Shown: piece by piece, positions 10,481-20,819 of the stretch | How positions within the stretch are numbered: position 1 is the stretch's first letter | Layout of the letters: the number at the start of each line of letters is the position of its first letter | Source of the DNA: Persicaria tinctoria | Taxonomy: Eukaryota > Streptophyta > Magnoliopsida > Caryophyllales > Polygonaceae | Assembly: GCA_037127255.1 (NCBI GenBank) | Contig: JBANSL010000016.1 | Location: forward strand, 1,180,501-1,244,500 | Length of the DNA: 64,000 nucleotides | Reading direction: 5' to 3' | The notes under the pieces: model-generated | The model's database searches: none | What the model was told of the DNA's origin: nothing | What the model saw: only the letters and a program-made list of their open reading frames with translations | Made by a program: the position numbers and the translations under genes

Positions 10481-11862
10481 TAGACCTGAGCATGGGCCGG
10501 GCCGGACGGATTTGTGCCGGACCTGACCCAAATTTTCAGCCCATTACACCGGGCCGGGCTTGGGTCAGGCCCGGTTTTTGGGCCTAGTACCTTGCCCAAG
10601 TCCGTCCTCATTGTCGGGCCGGGCCACCCAGCGGGCCAAACGGGCCTACATCTCAAATTCATTTTTTTATCCGAAATCGAATTAATTTTTTTTAAAAAAA
10701 AAGAGGCAAATCACAAATTATATCAATACTTTCAAATTTGAGGCAAACGTGGACACAATATTAGCTTACTAAGAGCATCTTCCCCCGTAAGCCATAATGG
10801 CTAGGGGAAATAGCCTACCAAAACATAATATTCTATAGAATATTCTCTTTTAGCCTATTATACGGTTTTGTTGTTCCCACCGTAGGCCAATTTTGGTAGG
10901 CTAAATTTTCTAGAAATACTAATATAATTTAACACTTTCACATCTCATTTTCGTAACTCGATTCTATCTTTAGTAAATTAAGCAACATAATATTTATTTT
11001 TTACAATAATTTTGATGAATCTATAATAAAAAAGATTAATGTCATTTTCTAAAAATATTATTTATGCAATGATAATTTAAATATGTCAAATATTATATTC
11101 ATATCGAAGAACTCTTGAATATCTTTACAATACTATAACTTTTATTTTTAATTAAAAATCATAACTATATAATATACTGATTTATAATTGTATCATTTAT
11201 ATATTGACATACATATTAAACACTTAAAAATAAATAATTAATTAATTAATAGCATTTGGCCTTCCAAAGAGCAAGCCAAATTTAGCCTTTGTTTTGAAAA
11301 TAGGTCAAAAACAAAAAGGCTAAAATGGGTTTTGGCCTAGGGTGGGAGTAAAATTTGGCCAAAAACCATTTTTTGGCTTACCATGGGAGATGCTCTAACA
11401 AATGCAATACAAAGTTATATCAATCTCTTTATATCTATATACACACGAAGAATATATAATGTAATACAAAGTTATATATATATATATATATATACATTGT
11501 ATAGAAAGTTATACATGTACACTTTACATATACAACACTGTAAATATATATATTGTAAATTTAAATGTGTTTTTATTATGTTATATGCACACACCGTAAG
11601 TATATATATATTGTAAATGTCCACCCCTAGAAATATAATTAGGTATATATTTTTATTATGTTATATATATATAATATTATATATATAACCGGGCCGGGCC
11701 TGTCGGCCCGCTTGGGCTTTACCCTCTCCCCAAGCCCGGCCCTCTGGCCCAACCGGGCCGGGCTCGTCGGCCCGCTTGGGCCAACTACTCTGTCCAAGCC
11801 CGCATATTTTCCCGGGCGGGTTGGGCGGGCCGGGCGGGTTGGCCCATGTTTGCTCAGGTCTA
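10481..11862. mobile_element. hAT-type element, ~1.38 kb, non-autonomous
   Basis: The termini TAGACCTGAGCA (left) and TGCTCAGGTCTA (right) are exact inverted repeats. They are flanked by a perfect 8-base target duplication CTCATGGG (10473-10480 and 11863-11870), the hAT signature. The subterminal regions are very GC-rich (GGGCCGGGC repeats) around an AT-rich middle. The middle carries a separate Harbinger-like MITE at 10773-11395. No transposase is encoded. Confidence 0.8.
10773..11395. mobile_element. Harbinger/Tourist-like MITE nested in the hAT element
   Basis: The left end GAGCATCTTCCCCCGTAAGCC and the reverse complement of the right end (GAGCATCTCCCATGGTAAGCC) are inverted repeats. The element is flanked by TAA on both sides (10770-10772 and 11396-11398). 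It is about 623 bases, AT-rich and non-coding. It lies wholly inside the hAT element, so it inserted later. Confidence 0.72.
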
Positions 11863-11870
11863 CTCATGGG

Positions 11871-12853
11871 CCATGGCTCTTGGGTTGGTTTTTCATCTTT
11901 TTGATTTATTTTGGTGTTTGTGTTTGCTTTTGTATTTTTATTTAGATTCGAACTATATTCGGATTTTAATTACTTGGTGTGCTTTTATTTATGTCATTTG
12001 CTTTTGTGCATTCTTGATGGTTAGCCTATCTATTGGCTTGTCCGATCTCTCGATTACTCTTAACAAGTCTAGAAAATCAAATTCTTTTCTTAATATATAT
12101 ATATTAGACCCACATGATATAAAATAACAACATTTATAAGAAAAACAATTAAACATCAAAAGTTACTCCACTTGGGTTTCTTTGTCTCGGTACCAAAAAG
12201 AACTCGACCGCAATCTAAAATTCTAGAAAGATGAGCTCTATCCTCTTTCTAAAATTTTTGTCAAAAAAACCCCAATCTTAACACTGTTTTTGTCCCAAAT
12301 GCTATAGCGAAAAATCCAATCGAACATCTTCCAATTTATACTATATTTGGCGTTCTCCATCCTCGTCCTCGTCGGTCTCCGGCGTGGCCTCTGTTTGTCG
12401 TTGCTTCCCATCGTCGTTGAGGTGGCGCCACCACTCACCATCCTTCTATTTCGGGTCCTCACTGACGTTGGTGGTGCTCCTTTCCACCTTCGACCTGCTA
12501 GTGTATCTCTTTTATCCCCTTTTGATGTCCAATTCGCCTCCTTGTTGCTTCGACTGGGTGCGGCGATTCCTCGTCTCCACCTGGGCTCTTGTGTTCTCCT
12601 CTGGCGCTTGAGGCTTCTCTCGTCGTTTCCTGCTGGTGGTTGGTCATTCACGTGTTTGGCGTTGGCTGTTGGTGATCACTGGTTGCTGGCTCGAGTTTGG
12701 CTTCCTAGGGGCCCGATTGCCTTCATTTGGGCCCAAGGTTTTGTCTTGGGCCCAAAGCAGCCCGTTCGGGCCCGCCAGCTTTCCTTTGGAGCCTTGGACC
12801 CAAAGCGGTCGGTTGGAAAAGGAAAATAAAAAGGGAAAAAACTTGTGGATTGG
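11871..12853. other. Spacer with a GC-richer, unidentified segment
   Basis: About 12340-12830 is clearly richer in GC than its surroundings and gives overlapping open frames on both strands. None shows a recognisable domain, and open frames are expected by composition. It may be a retroelement or captured-gene remnant. I do not call a gene. Confidence 0.3.
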
Positions 12854-13099
12854 TGATGAGACACATTTAGGTAGTGTTAATATAAGCATTTAGATGTGTT
12901 TAGGTAGGGTAATATGCATGAGTTAGAGTAGTTTTCATGTTTTCATTATGTTTCAATTAGAGTCGAAATCTTCGAGATTTGTGCATGATTTCAGGTGATT
13001 GTAAAGAGGTGAAGCTAAGCTCGAGCCAATGTTGGAAGATTGGACAAGAATAGAAGAACACAAGAGTCGAGGAGATGAGCTAAAGCATGTAAAGGATTG
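12854..13099 (+). repeat. Partial gypsy-like LTR, inverted copy
   Basis: About 246 bases starting TGATGAGACACATTTAGG are nearly identical, in reverse orientation, to 15088-15332. That second segment is the start of an LTR upstream of a primer binding site on the minus strand. This copy breaks off after AAAGGATTG at 13099. It is either a fragment of another insertion of the same family or the product of an inversion. Confidence 0.7.
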
Positions 13100-13689
13100 G
13101 AGTTGTCCAGGTTGGCGACGCTGCACTAAAACTAGTCGTTTGAAGGCTGTTTTTATCGGATCGGGACGTACTTATACTTGTTGGAAAGAGGATTCGAAGA
13201 CCTACAAGTACCGGGAGAGCCACTAGTCGGAGGTAGGCTCGCGCCGGCGTCTGCTGGTGAGGTCGGTGATGAGATCCTCGGGAGTGGGAGGCAAGGCCGC
13301 TGGCGAAGAACTTCGCTCGGGAGAGGACTGGGAAGACACGTTCCCCCCCCCCCCCCCCCCTTTTTTTTTTGAAGACACAGTGATACAATATAGCTCGGGT
13401 GAGATTTTGGAACTCGACTGAGTTATATTGCCCCACTCGAGTTCTATTTCGAAGACCTGTTTGTCACTCGGGTTGGCCAAGAACTCGGCCGAGCTTCATA
13501 CCCGAGTACCTTACTGTAATTCTCTTGCTTTTTTGGCCAAATTTGACGAACTTTTTTTTTTCCCAAACCTACATGTTAGTATTCCGGAGACATGAAAATG
13601 CTGGAAAATAATAATAATAATAAAAAGTACCTAATAAAAATTATGAAATATAATAATAAAAACTACCTAATAAAAATTATGAAAAATGA
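13100..13689. other. Unidentified sequence with a C/T homopolymer pair
   Basis: It continues from the LTR fragment without a recognised domain. A run of about 18 C followed by 10 T lies near 13342-13370. Words such as GAAGACACAG, CACTCGAGTTC and CACTCGGGTT suggest retroelement non-coding DNA, but I cannot place them. Confidence 0.3.
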
Positions 13690-13973
13690 CAATGATGAAA
13701 TACTCACCTTGGGTTGCCTCCCAAGAAGCCTCATTGGTTAACGTCATAGACTCGACGTTTTGGTTGTCTATTTAAGACTCACTCGGACATCGTCAGTGCT
13801 CTCAGCAGTAAATCAAACTCTTGTGCACACCATCTAAGCAAGTTGGCTCTACATACGAATAAGTTGAAGTCAAAGTATGTCCTCAACTCCTCATATGTCT
13901 GAGTGTGACTCTCCGCCGCGAGTATGTAGAACCACCAACTCAGTTCCATTTGCGGTATGTCGAAATAATGAGC

Positions 13974-14747
13974 CTAAGGGTCGACATAATCACCAACCTT
14001 CTCACCATTGCAGAGGATATCAATTCTTTGCTTAGAAGCCACAGAAATCAGCTCCGGACTTGGTTCCTTGATAGACGAGCTCGAGACAATCTCATCGAAT
14101 GAAGGAGACAATAAATCACATGGGATCTCATGTGTCGACTCATGACACTCCATATCAGGAAGTAGTGTACTTTCCTCTTCATCGCTGAAGAAACTGTCAT
14201 CATCTTTATCTTCATGATTTTCTGAGCTTCCCTCGGGTGTGACAAACAGGTCCTTGCTACTCCCTAGGGTGTTCGTGGTGAGGCTCTTTATCGGGCTAAC
14301 CACCGGTTTAGACGGTAGTTCACTCGCTTCACATGCTAGAATATCATTCCCCACTTGGACCATTCGGTGCACTCGTTCATCTAGTTCAATGATCTGCTGA
14401 CACAATTGCTCATTCTCCTTGTAGGAGGCCTTGGATAGATCCTCCAAAGATGTGTCGAAGTAATCCATTGGTTGAGGTTCCAGTGCAAGGGACACTTCCT
14501 GCAAGGCCTCGTGACCCATATAGCATATAAGATCCCAAATTCCCACCAAACCTAACCTTGCTAGACTTCCGCCGCTCATGTATATAGCATGCGCCTTTGT
14601 CTCAGCAGTCATCCCCTCTACAACGCAGACAACCATATCTCGCAAACTATCGTGGAAACCCCGCTTATTGCGGATGTCCACACACCTCTGCAACCTAGTG
14701 AGATACAGGTGAAACTTCTCACCTTTGAACTGTGATAACCTCAACAT
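13974..14747 (-). pseudogene. gypsy gag-like fragment
   Basis: This 257-residue frame begins about 105 bases after the primer binding site. The N-terminal part resembles the retrotransposon gag domain of Athila/Tat elements, with a pattern like F.GE....L.RLQRC...GFHD.....VEGM.AETKA....GGSLARL. The rest is acidic and low in complexity (a run EDKDDDSFFSDEEES). A full gag-pol would be far longer and no nucleocapsid knuckle is seen, so it is truncated. The gag call rests on pattern similarity and on context (LTR and primer site just upstream). Confidence 0.55.
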
Positions 14748-14852
14748 TTTAAGCGGTTAGTAGCATATGTGTTGTGAACCGAAAGATAGGTTCACAACAA
14801 AAGTTAGTAGCTAAATTAACACACAAGACAAACACACAAATAACAACTTGAC

Positions 14853-14870
14853 TCCCCGGCAACGGCGCCA
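14853..14870 (-). other. Primer binding site (tRNA-Asp type)
   Basis: On the minus strand the sequence is TGGCGCCGTTGCCGGGGA, complementary to the conserved 3' end of plant aspartate tRNA, the primer used by Athila-type gypsy elements. It lies a few bases after the LTR end on that strand. Confidence 0.75.
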
Positions 14871-14874
14871 AATT

Positions 14875-15332
14875 TGACGGAGGGTTTTCATTCGCCTTAA
14901 ACCCTATCAAATAAATCCGACTAACCTAACTAATGTAGTTTGGCAAGTACGGGTCGATCCCACAGAGAGCCAACGATTTGTATGTAAGTCAAGTGTGTCA
15001 ACAAGAACAAGAAACAAAGAGGGGGGATTGTGATGATTTGAACTAACTAATTAAGAAACAAAAGTAAAAAACTAAATAGCTTGAGGCAATCCTTTACATG
15101 CTTTAGCTCATCTCCTCGTCTCTTGTGTTCTTCTATTCTTGTCCAATCTTCCAACATTGGCTCGAGCTTAGCTTCTCCTCTTTACAATCACCTGAAATCA
15201 TGCACAAATCTCGTAGATTCCGACTCTAATTGAAACATAATGAAAACATGAAAACTACTCTAACTCATGCATATTACCCTACCTAAACACATTTAAATGC
15301 TTATATTAACACTACCTAAATGTGTCTCATCA
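14875..15332 (-). repeat. gypsy-like LTR, ~458 bp
   Basis: On the minus strand it starts TGATGAGACACAT and ends CCGTCA just before the primer binding site. Its first ~245 bases occur inverted at 12854-13099. The two edges are inferred from the TG...CA rule, the primer site and the inverted copy. Confidence 0.6.
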
Positions 15333-15345
15333 ATTGGCTAAATTT

Positions 15346-15740
15346 GCCGAGTTGCTTGGTTGTGTGGTTATTTGGTTTTGAGGCTAGCAGTTTAAGAGTG
15401 GTGTTCTTCTCAATTGTCGACGTGCGAGAGGTCGTTGACGTGATAGAAACTTGAAGGCGTGTCGGTAGAGTTCAAATATGAGGTTTCCACTTAGTTCTCC
15501 AGGGGTTCCCTGCGTTGCCTCTACCAACTGACAGACGAGTTGTCGCACTTACCTTTTGTTCTTTCTTTGATAGTACTAGCCTGGGTTTGTAACCACACTC
15601 TTGTGATTTGGTTTTATCTCGTTTGGTGCTGCTTTGCAATTTTCTTGTATTGACGGTTTTTCCGTTACCGATTTATTTGGCCTATCGATCCAACGAGTGT
15701 CTTAGGTGCATCGAATTTTTACCTAATAAAAAAAAAACTC
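15346..15740 (+). mobile_element. LINE-like 3' tail
   Basis: A GC-neutral stretch ends TCGAATTTTTACCTAATA followed by a short A run at about 15728. Similar endings (TCGAATTCTTACCTTA then A-run) occur near 22770 and 28290. The pattern fits 5'-truncated L1-type LINE 3' ends. No reverse transcriptase is present. Confidence 0.4.
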
Positions 15741-15784
15741 GATCACCGAGGACGTGCTTGCCAATTTTTTTTTACTGTCGCCTA

Positions 15785-16186
15785 CAGTGTTCTAAATATC
15801 AGATATATTGGCGATATATCGGGGATATTTAGTATCTGATATTTAGAATCTGCTATGATATCGGGTGAAAAATACCGGTCAACATCATATATCGGGTCAA
15901 CGCCGATATATCGTGTCAATATCGGCGATAAATCGAGGATATTTAGAATTGTTGACTTTGATAAGATAACTTTAGCATTTATGAATGAAAAATTGTTTTT
16001 ATTTTGTCAAGTTTATTTGATAATTTTGCCATTTAAATATTAGTTTTTCATCTGTATTTTTACATTTTGAAGTATAAATATATTGTTTATAGTTAAAATT
16101 AGTGAAACCGATAAATGTGATAAATCTCGATATATCATTTTTACTCCTAATTGATATGACCCTGATACGCGATATTTAAAACCTTG
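15785..16186. mobile_element. MITE-like element with ATATCG repeats
   Basis: The left end CAGTGTTCTAAATATC and right end GATATTTAAAACCTTG are imperfect inverted repeats. The interior is full of GATATATCG words in both orientations. The ends resemble hAT-type MITEs, but no matching 8-base flank is found, so class and edges are tentative. Confidence 0.4.
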
Positions 16187-16890
16187 ATCGATGTATTGTC
16201 TCACCACCCACATCTTCGAGTACATTAATCCATTATAGTCGTCCATCTAATTCCGATATTTTCCCAACATAATAATCCGCCGTACTGTTTCCATTGGGCA
16301 ACATTATTTCCCCAAATTTATGAGTATGCAAATCGAAAGTAATTAAGGATCATGACCGAATCCAAAAGAGACCGGACATCTTTTTTCTAGTTCCTTTAGA
16401 GCACCTTTGACGGTGTAGGGAGCTCCGGTGAACAACAACAATCCAGTGTATCCCGCGATTAATTAGAATCTGGGGAATCATGCGGTGACTTAATGCAAAC
16501 TATCCGATTAGATGACCCCAAGAGCAAATCGAAATCGGTGAATTTCAACTCATTGCTGTGCTTGTTCAACCCGATGGGTATAGGATGCGCCTTGTAAGGA
16601 GGTAAGTCGTCGTTGTCGATCACGTTCTGTTCCGTGTCAGCCTACTAAATTATATATATTGTTATTATATTTTTAAAGCTTAACACTTTCTGTCTACGTG
16701 TCATTCTCTTTTTATAATCTCATTTCCACCAATCATATTTTTTTTTCTTTCATTTATCTCGATCTTTAATTTAAATCAATCACTTTTTTTTTCTTTTTTC
16801 AACACGTGTACTAAATATTGGGCTTAATTCAATACAATATCTACCTTTTTTTCTTTTTCTTTTTTAAACACATTTACTAAATATTAGAGC
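16187..16890. other. Gene-free spacer
   Basis: No gene or terminal structure is recognised. T-rich tracts occur near 16738-16870. Confidence 0.35.
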
Positions 16891-17280
16891 TGCTAATCAA
16901 CGTTGGATTCGACGTTGTAACATTAATTATATTACAACGTCGGATCCAACATTGTAATATGTGAAGTGAAGGATCGGATTGGGCCGAACCGGGCTAACAA
17001 CATCAGATATGATGTTGATAGGGTAAAAAAAAATCACACACACCCACCCACACTCACAAAAAAAAAAACCAACAACACAACGTCCTTTTGGACGTTGTAA
17101 GTCATTTTTTTTAATATCTTACATTAGGCCCGATCTGATCTGTATTAGCAACGTTTAATTTGACGTTTTAACATCGTCTAATTTAACATTGTTACAACAT
17201 CCTATAAGTGAAATTAGCTCACAATTAACAACGTTGGATTAGACGTTGTTACAATGTTATTACAATGTTGGGTAGGGAAT
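16891..17280. repeat. Cluster of inverted AACGTTGGAT-type words
   Basis: The word CAACGTTGGATTCGACGTTG and variants (ACAACGTCGGATCCAAC, AACGTTGGATTAGACGTTG, ACAATGTTGG) occur at least seven times in both orientations. The pair at about 16899-16952 can fold into a hairpin. Dense short repeats in both orientations resemble the subterminal regions of CACTA transposons, but no CACTA terminus is seen. Confidence 0.5.
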
Positions 17281-17382
17281 GCGAAACTCTAACTTGTCAC
17301 AAATGGGCCTAATATGAATGGGTCAGCCCAACATTAAAGCCCATCTAATCGTGCATTTGGAAGAGGAGTCGGATTATTTTTT

Positions 17383-18662
17383 GGGTAAATTGCAGCAAAC
17401 CACCCTTAAAATATACCCCTTTGCACAAAACCACCCGTTAAATCAATAATTGCACCAAACCACCCGTTAAAGCATTTCTGTTAGCAAAGTCACACCCCAC
17501 CAAAATTTCTGTCAAGTTTCTGTTAAATCTTTGAAATTACCATTTTATCCTTTATTTTTTAAATCAGACTTAGTGAGAAGAAATAATTCTAAAATACAAA
17601 TTAAAAATACCCACAATTTATTGTTTGACTTTGACCTTTATGCTTCATCCCCTTCCCTACCTCTGAGTCCTCTGACTCTACCCAAAACTCCTAAATTCCT
17701 ACTCACCAGTAAACATGTTCGAGAATGAAATTGGAATTTTTTTATTAATCATTAATCATTTTCTTTTAAATTAAACACCACAAAAAGGATGATACATGAT
17801 CCAAAAACAATTTGCTGAAGAGATAAACAAGCAAAGCAACACCAGATCTAGATATAGTGGCTTCCACATAGCATAATCCATGAGCAAAATAAAAAATTAA
17901 TCTGGCATGGTCCATCTTCTCTAATCCATGAGCAAAATCAAAACTTAATCCATGAGCAAGATTATACAATTTATACTATTTAATTGGGTATTCAACATTG
18001 TCCATCCTCCCTCATCTGGCACCTCCTTCAACCTTTCATTACTTCTTTACTCTCGGTCACTCCCTCTCAAACCTCCTCAATCAACTCCAAATCACTATAA
18101 TCCAACCTCCAATATCAATCCCTCCCTTACTAAAACCCCCAACCCTGCACCAGATCTAAATAATTCTACCATCGCCAAACGAAAATGGCTTCCTCTCTAA
18201 CTTGACTCGCCTCTCCCCTCCAGCTTTGACTCTGACTCCAACCCCGATTTTGATCTTCGACCACTTTTGACTGGTCCCTCCAGAAGCTCATCGCCAATGG
18301 CTACTTCCGCGGTGAGGTTGAACCAGATCCAAAACTTGGCTTAGATTTGGTCACCGCAATTACTGCCTTAGATATAGAAAATGATGAAACTCAAAATAGA
18401 TCCTAGACTGGGTTTTAGAGAAACGGAACTTGTACATTTTGGGTGGTGTTTATTTTAGAATTATTTTTTTAATTAAATTTTGATTAAAAAAAGAGAGTAT
18501 ATGGGTAAATTAAAGTAGATAACGGAAATCTGACGGAAAATTTGGGAGGGTGTGACTTTGCAAACAAAACAGATTTAAAGGGTGGTTTACTGCAAATATG
18601 AATTTAACGGGTGGTTTTATGCAAAGAAGCATATTTTAAGGGTGGTTTTCTGCAATTTTCCC
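17383..18662. mobile_element. Mutator-like element with long TIRs, ~1.28 kb
   Basis: The left end GGGTAAATTGCAGCAAACCACCC and the reverse complement of the right end (GGGAAAATTGCAGAAAACCACCC) begin inverted repeats that stay alignable for about 160-220 bases. The flanking 9-mers TTATTTTTT (17374) and TTGTTTTTT (18663) match at 8 of 9 positions, as expected for Mutator-like elements. The inner 17640-18410 is not inverted and is richer in C; it may be captured host DNA. No transposase domain is seen. Confidence 0.75.
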
Positions 18663-18671
18663 TTGTTTTTT

Positions 18672-19595
18672 ATTTATGTTTGATCGAATTGTTGAGTTCA
18701 CAGTCACATAAACCCTAAACAAAAGAAGTAAAAATGAAGATATGGTAGGGTTTGGCTTGTTGTGAATGATGGCCATTTAATACCCGCATATATATTCCTT
18801 CCAAACTCCGGTGATCAATTGGTTCATGTTGAAGTTGACATCTGAAGTTTCTTAGAACTTGTTTAATTTATTTCAGAATTTACGTAATTACATATAGTTA
18901 CCTAACAAAATCAAGCCTTGTAACAAATAACGTAATCAATTGGTCAATATTCCAATATGTATATTTATACTCTGTGGCTATGAGTTTAAATTTTAACAAG
19001 CATGTACGTAAGTACATTTTGTGCTACTTTATCAAATCCTAGATTAATTCAATTCTTTCTTTTTTTCACGTGAGGAAATTAACATTTAGACTATTATAAT
19101 AATAATAATAATAAAATCAAACTCGTGGCATAACCCTTATCGTGTACGCAGAAATTATTCATCTACTTGCTCATGACTATTCGTCTATAATTATGTAATT
19201 ATTTTTATGTAAAAATTTCAATGAATAATCAAGTAACATGCTTGATCCTCAACAGGTCGACATATCAACAAACGGATTAAGCGTCATGAAATATACAATG
19301 AAAAAAAGAATAAGAAATGCACGACAACAGGTTTCACGCACTATACAAAAAGGAAAAAACTAGGCAAAACAAAGACCAACAAGTAGATAATGCCGATGAA
19401 AAACAAAGTTAAACACCACCAAGTAGCACCACTAACTACTTGACTAGCAGTACATCGGGACTCAAATTCACACTCATACACGCACGCATGCACGCACGCA
19501 AAATGTGGAGGAAATTTCCTATGCCCAATATCCCCGCCCCGGTATGATATTTATAAAAGTATAATAATATTTTTAGACATTCAGATTTCTCCAGC

Positions 19596-19601
<6 letters not shown>
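18672..19601. other. Gene-free spacer
   Basis: No gene or element ends are recognised. A short CGCACGCATGCACGCACG run lies near 19480. Confidence 0.35.

Positions 19602-19668
<67 letters not shown>
19602..19668. repeat. TA microsatellite
   Basis: A run of about 33 TA units. It forms the left flank and target site of the hAT element that follows. Confidence 0.95.
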
Positions 19669-19673
<5 letters not shown>

Positions 19674-20811
19674 CAGTGGCGGATCCAGGAATTTCTCTAA
19701 GGGGGGGCTGAATTTTTTTTCCCCCCGAAAAATGACGGTTTGAATTAAAACCTAAAAACTACTCTTACCCCTCTTTAAAAAAAAACTACTCTATAAAATC
19801 ACAAAGATTGCTAGTTCAAACCCTCAAACAGTCCCTATCTATGAGTCTATTTATTATCAAAACCTCGAAGCTGCCTATTAAAAAACTATCTATATAAATC
19901 TCACCAACAACTCTCAAACCCTTCAACTGCATTCTTTAAAAACAAAAAAGAAAAAAAAAAAAAAGAGAAAGCATATACCTGATTTGTTAAAGTAACAAGG
20001 TGACAATGACTTTATATTGGATATTCATTGTTTTCTACGAAAGCCCATGAACAAATAAGGTTTTATTTCACTACCCTCTTTATTCATGGCATGTTTAGAC
20101 CATTTGAATTAAACAAATGGCATAGGTAGTTTAAGCTCTCAATCAACACCATATATATTTACAAAGCCTAAACAAAATTTCACAAAATTGATTCTCAAAA
20201 TCAAACCTCGACTTCACAGAATTTATTTCTCCCAAATTACAAACTCTAATCAAAATTCCCTCAAATTGATTCTAAAATGTACAAATTCTAATCTAAATTA
20301 ATTCTCACTCAATCAATTGAACTTAAAAACAATCAAATTAATCGAAATTTCCCCCAAATTGTTTTTCAAATACACAAATTATAATCTAAATTGATTTCTC
20401 CCAATTCAAAAACCCTAATCAAATTTCCCCCAAATTGATTCTCAAAGCTACACATTATAATCTAAATTGATCCAAATTCAATCAATTGAACTGGAAAACA
20501 ATAAATTAAAAGGAAGAGGAAGAAGGGGTGGGTAGGTATGTAAAACAAAAGAGGGACTGTGTAAAAAAAAGGGGAGGGGTCTGTGGAAAAAAATGCAAAA
20601 ATTAGAGATAATGGGTTTCGAATCTGTGTTCGACAGCTTTCCCCCAAGACACTTCCCGTGCCCTTTCCGTTGAGCCAATACGACTTTATGATTACATTCT
20701 ACCACGGTTATATATATTACAAAATTGACAGATATATATATATATATACCTACACCTTTTTATACGAGGGGGGGCTTCAGCCATCCCGAGCCCCCCACAG
20801 ATCCGCCACTG
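19674..20811. mobile_element. hAT-type element CAGTGGCGGATC, ~1.14 kb
   Basis: The termini CAGTGGCGGATC and GATCCGCCACTG are exact inverted repeats, with G-rich and C-rich subterminal tracts. A perfect 8-base duplication ATTATATA flanks it (19666-19673 and 20812-20819). An 8-base duplication with CAGTGGCGGA-type ends fits hAT. No transposase frame is present, so it is non-autonomous. A shorter element with the same kind of ends lies at 26662-27012. Confidence 0.82.
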
Positions 20812-20819
20812 ATTATATA

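Larger units (their letters stand above)
13690..15332 (-). mobile_element. Gypsy (Athila/Tat-like) retroelement remnant
   Basis: Read on the minus strand it contains an LTR (15332-14875, TG...CA), a primer binding site, a leader and a gag-like frame. It ends with the complement of the word TTGGGTTGCCTCCCAAGAAGC at 13712, a stretch I recall as common in plant gypsy elements. No protease, RT or integrase remains, and no second LTR in the same orientation is visible, so it is a truncated copy. Confidence 0.65.

Noticed and set aside
12238..12893. Overlapping open frames on both strands
   Set aside because: The segment is GC-richer, so stops are rarer; no domain, splice pattern or family match is visible.
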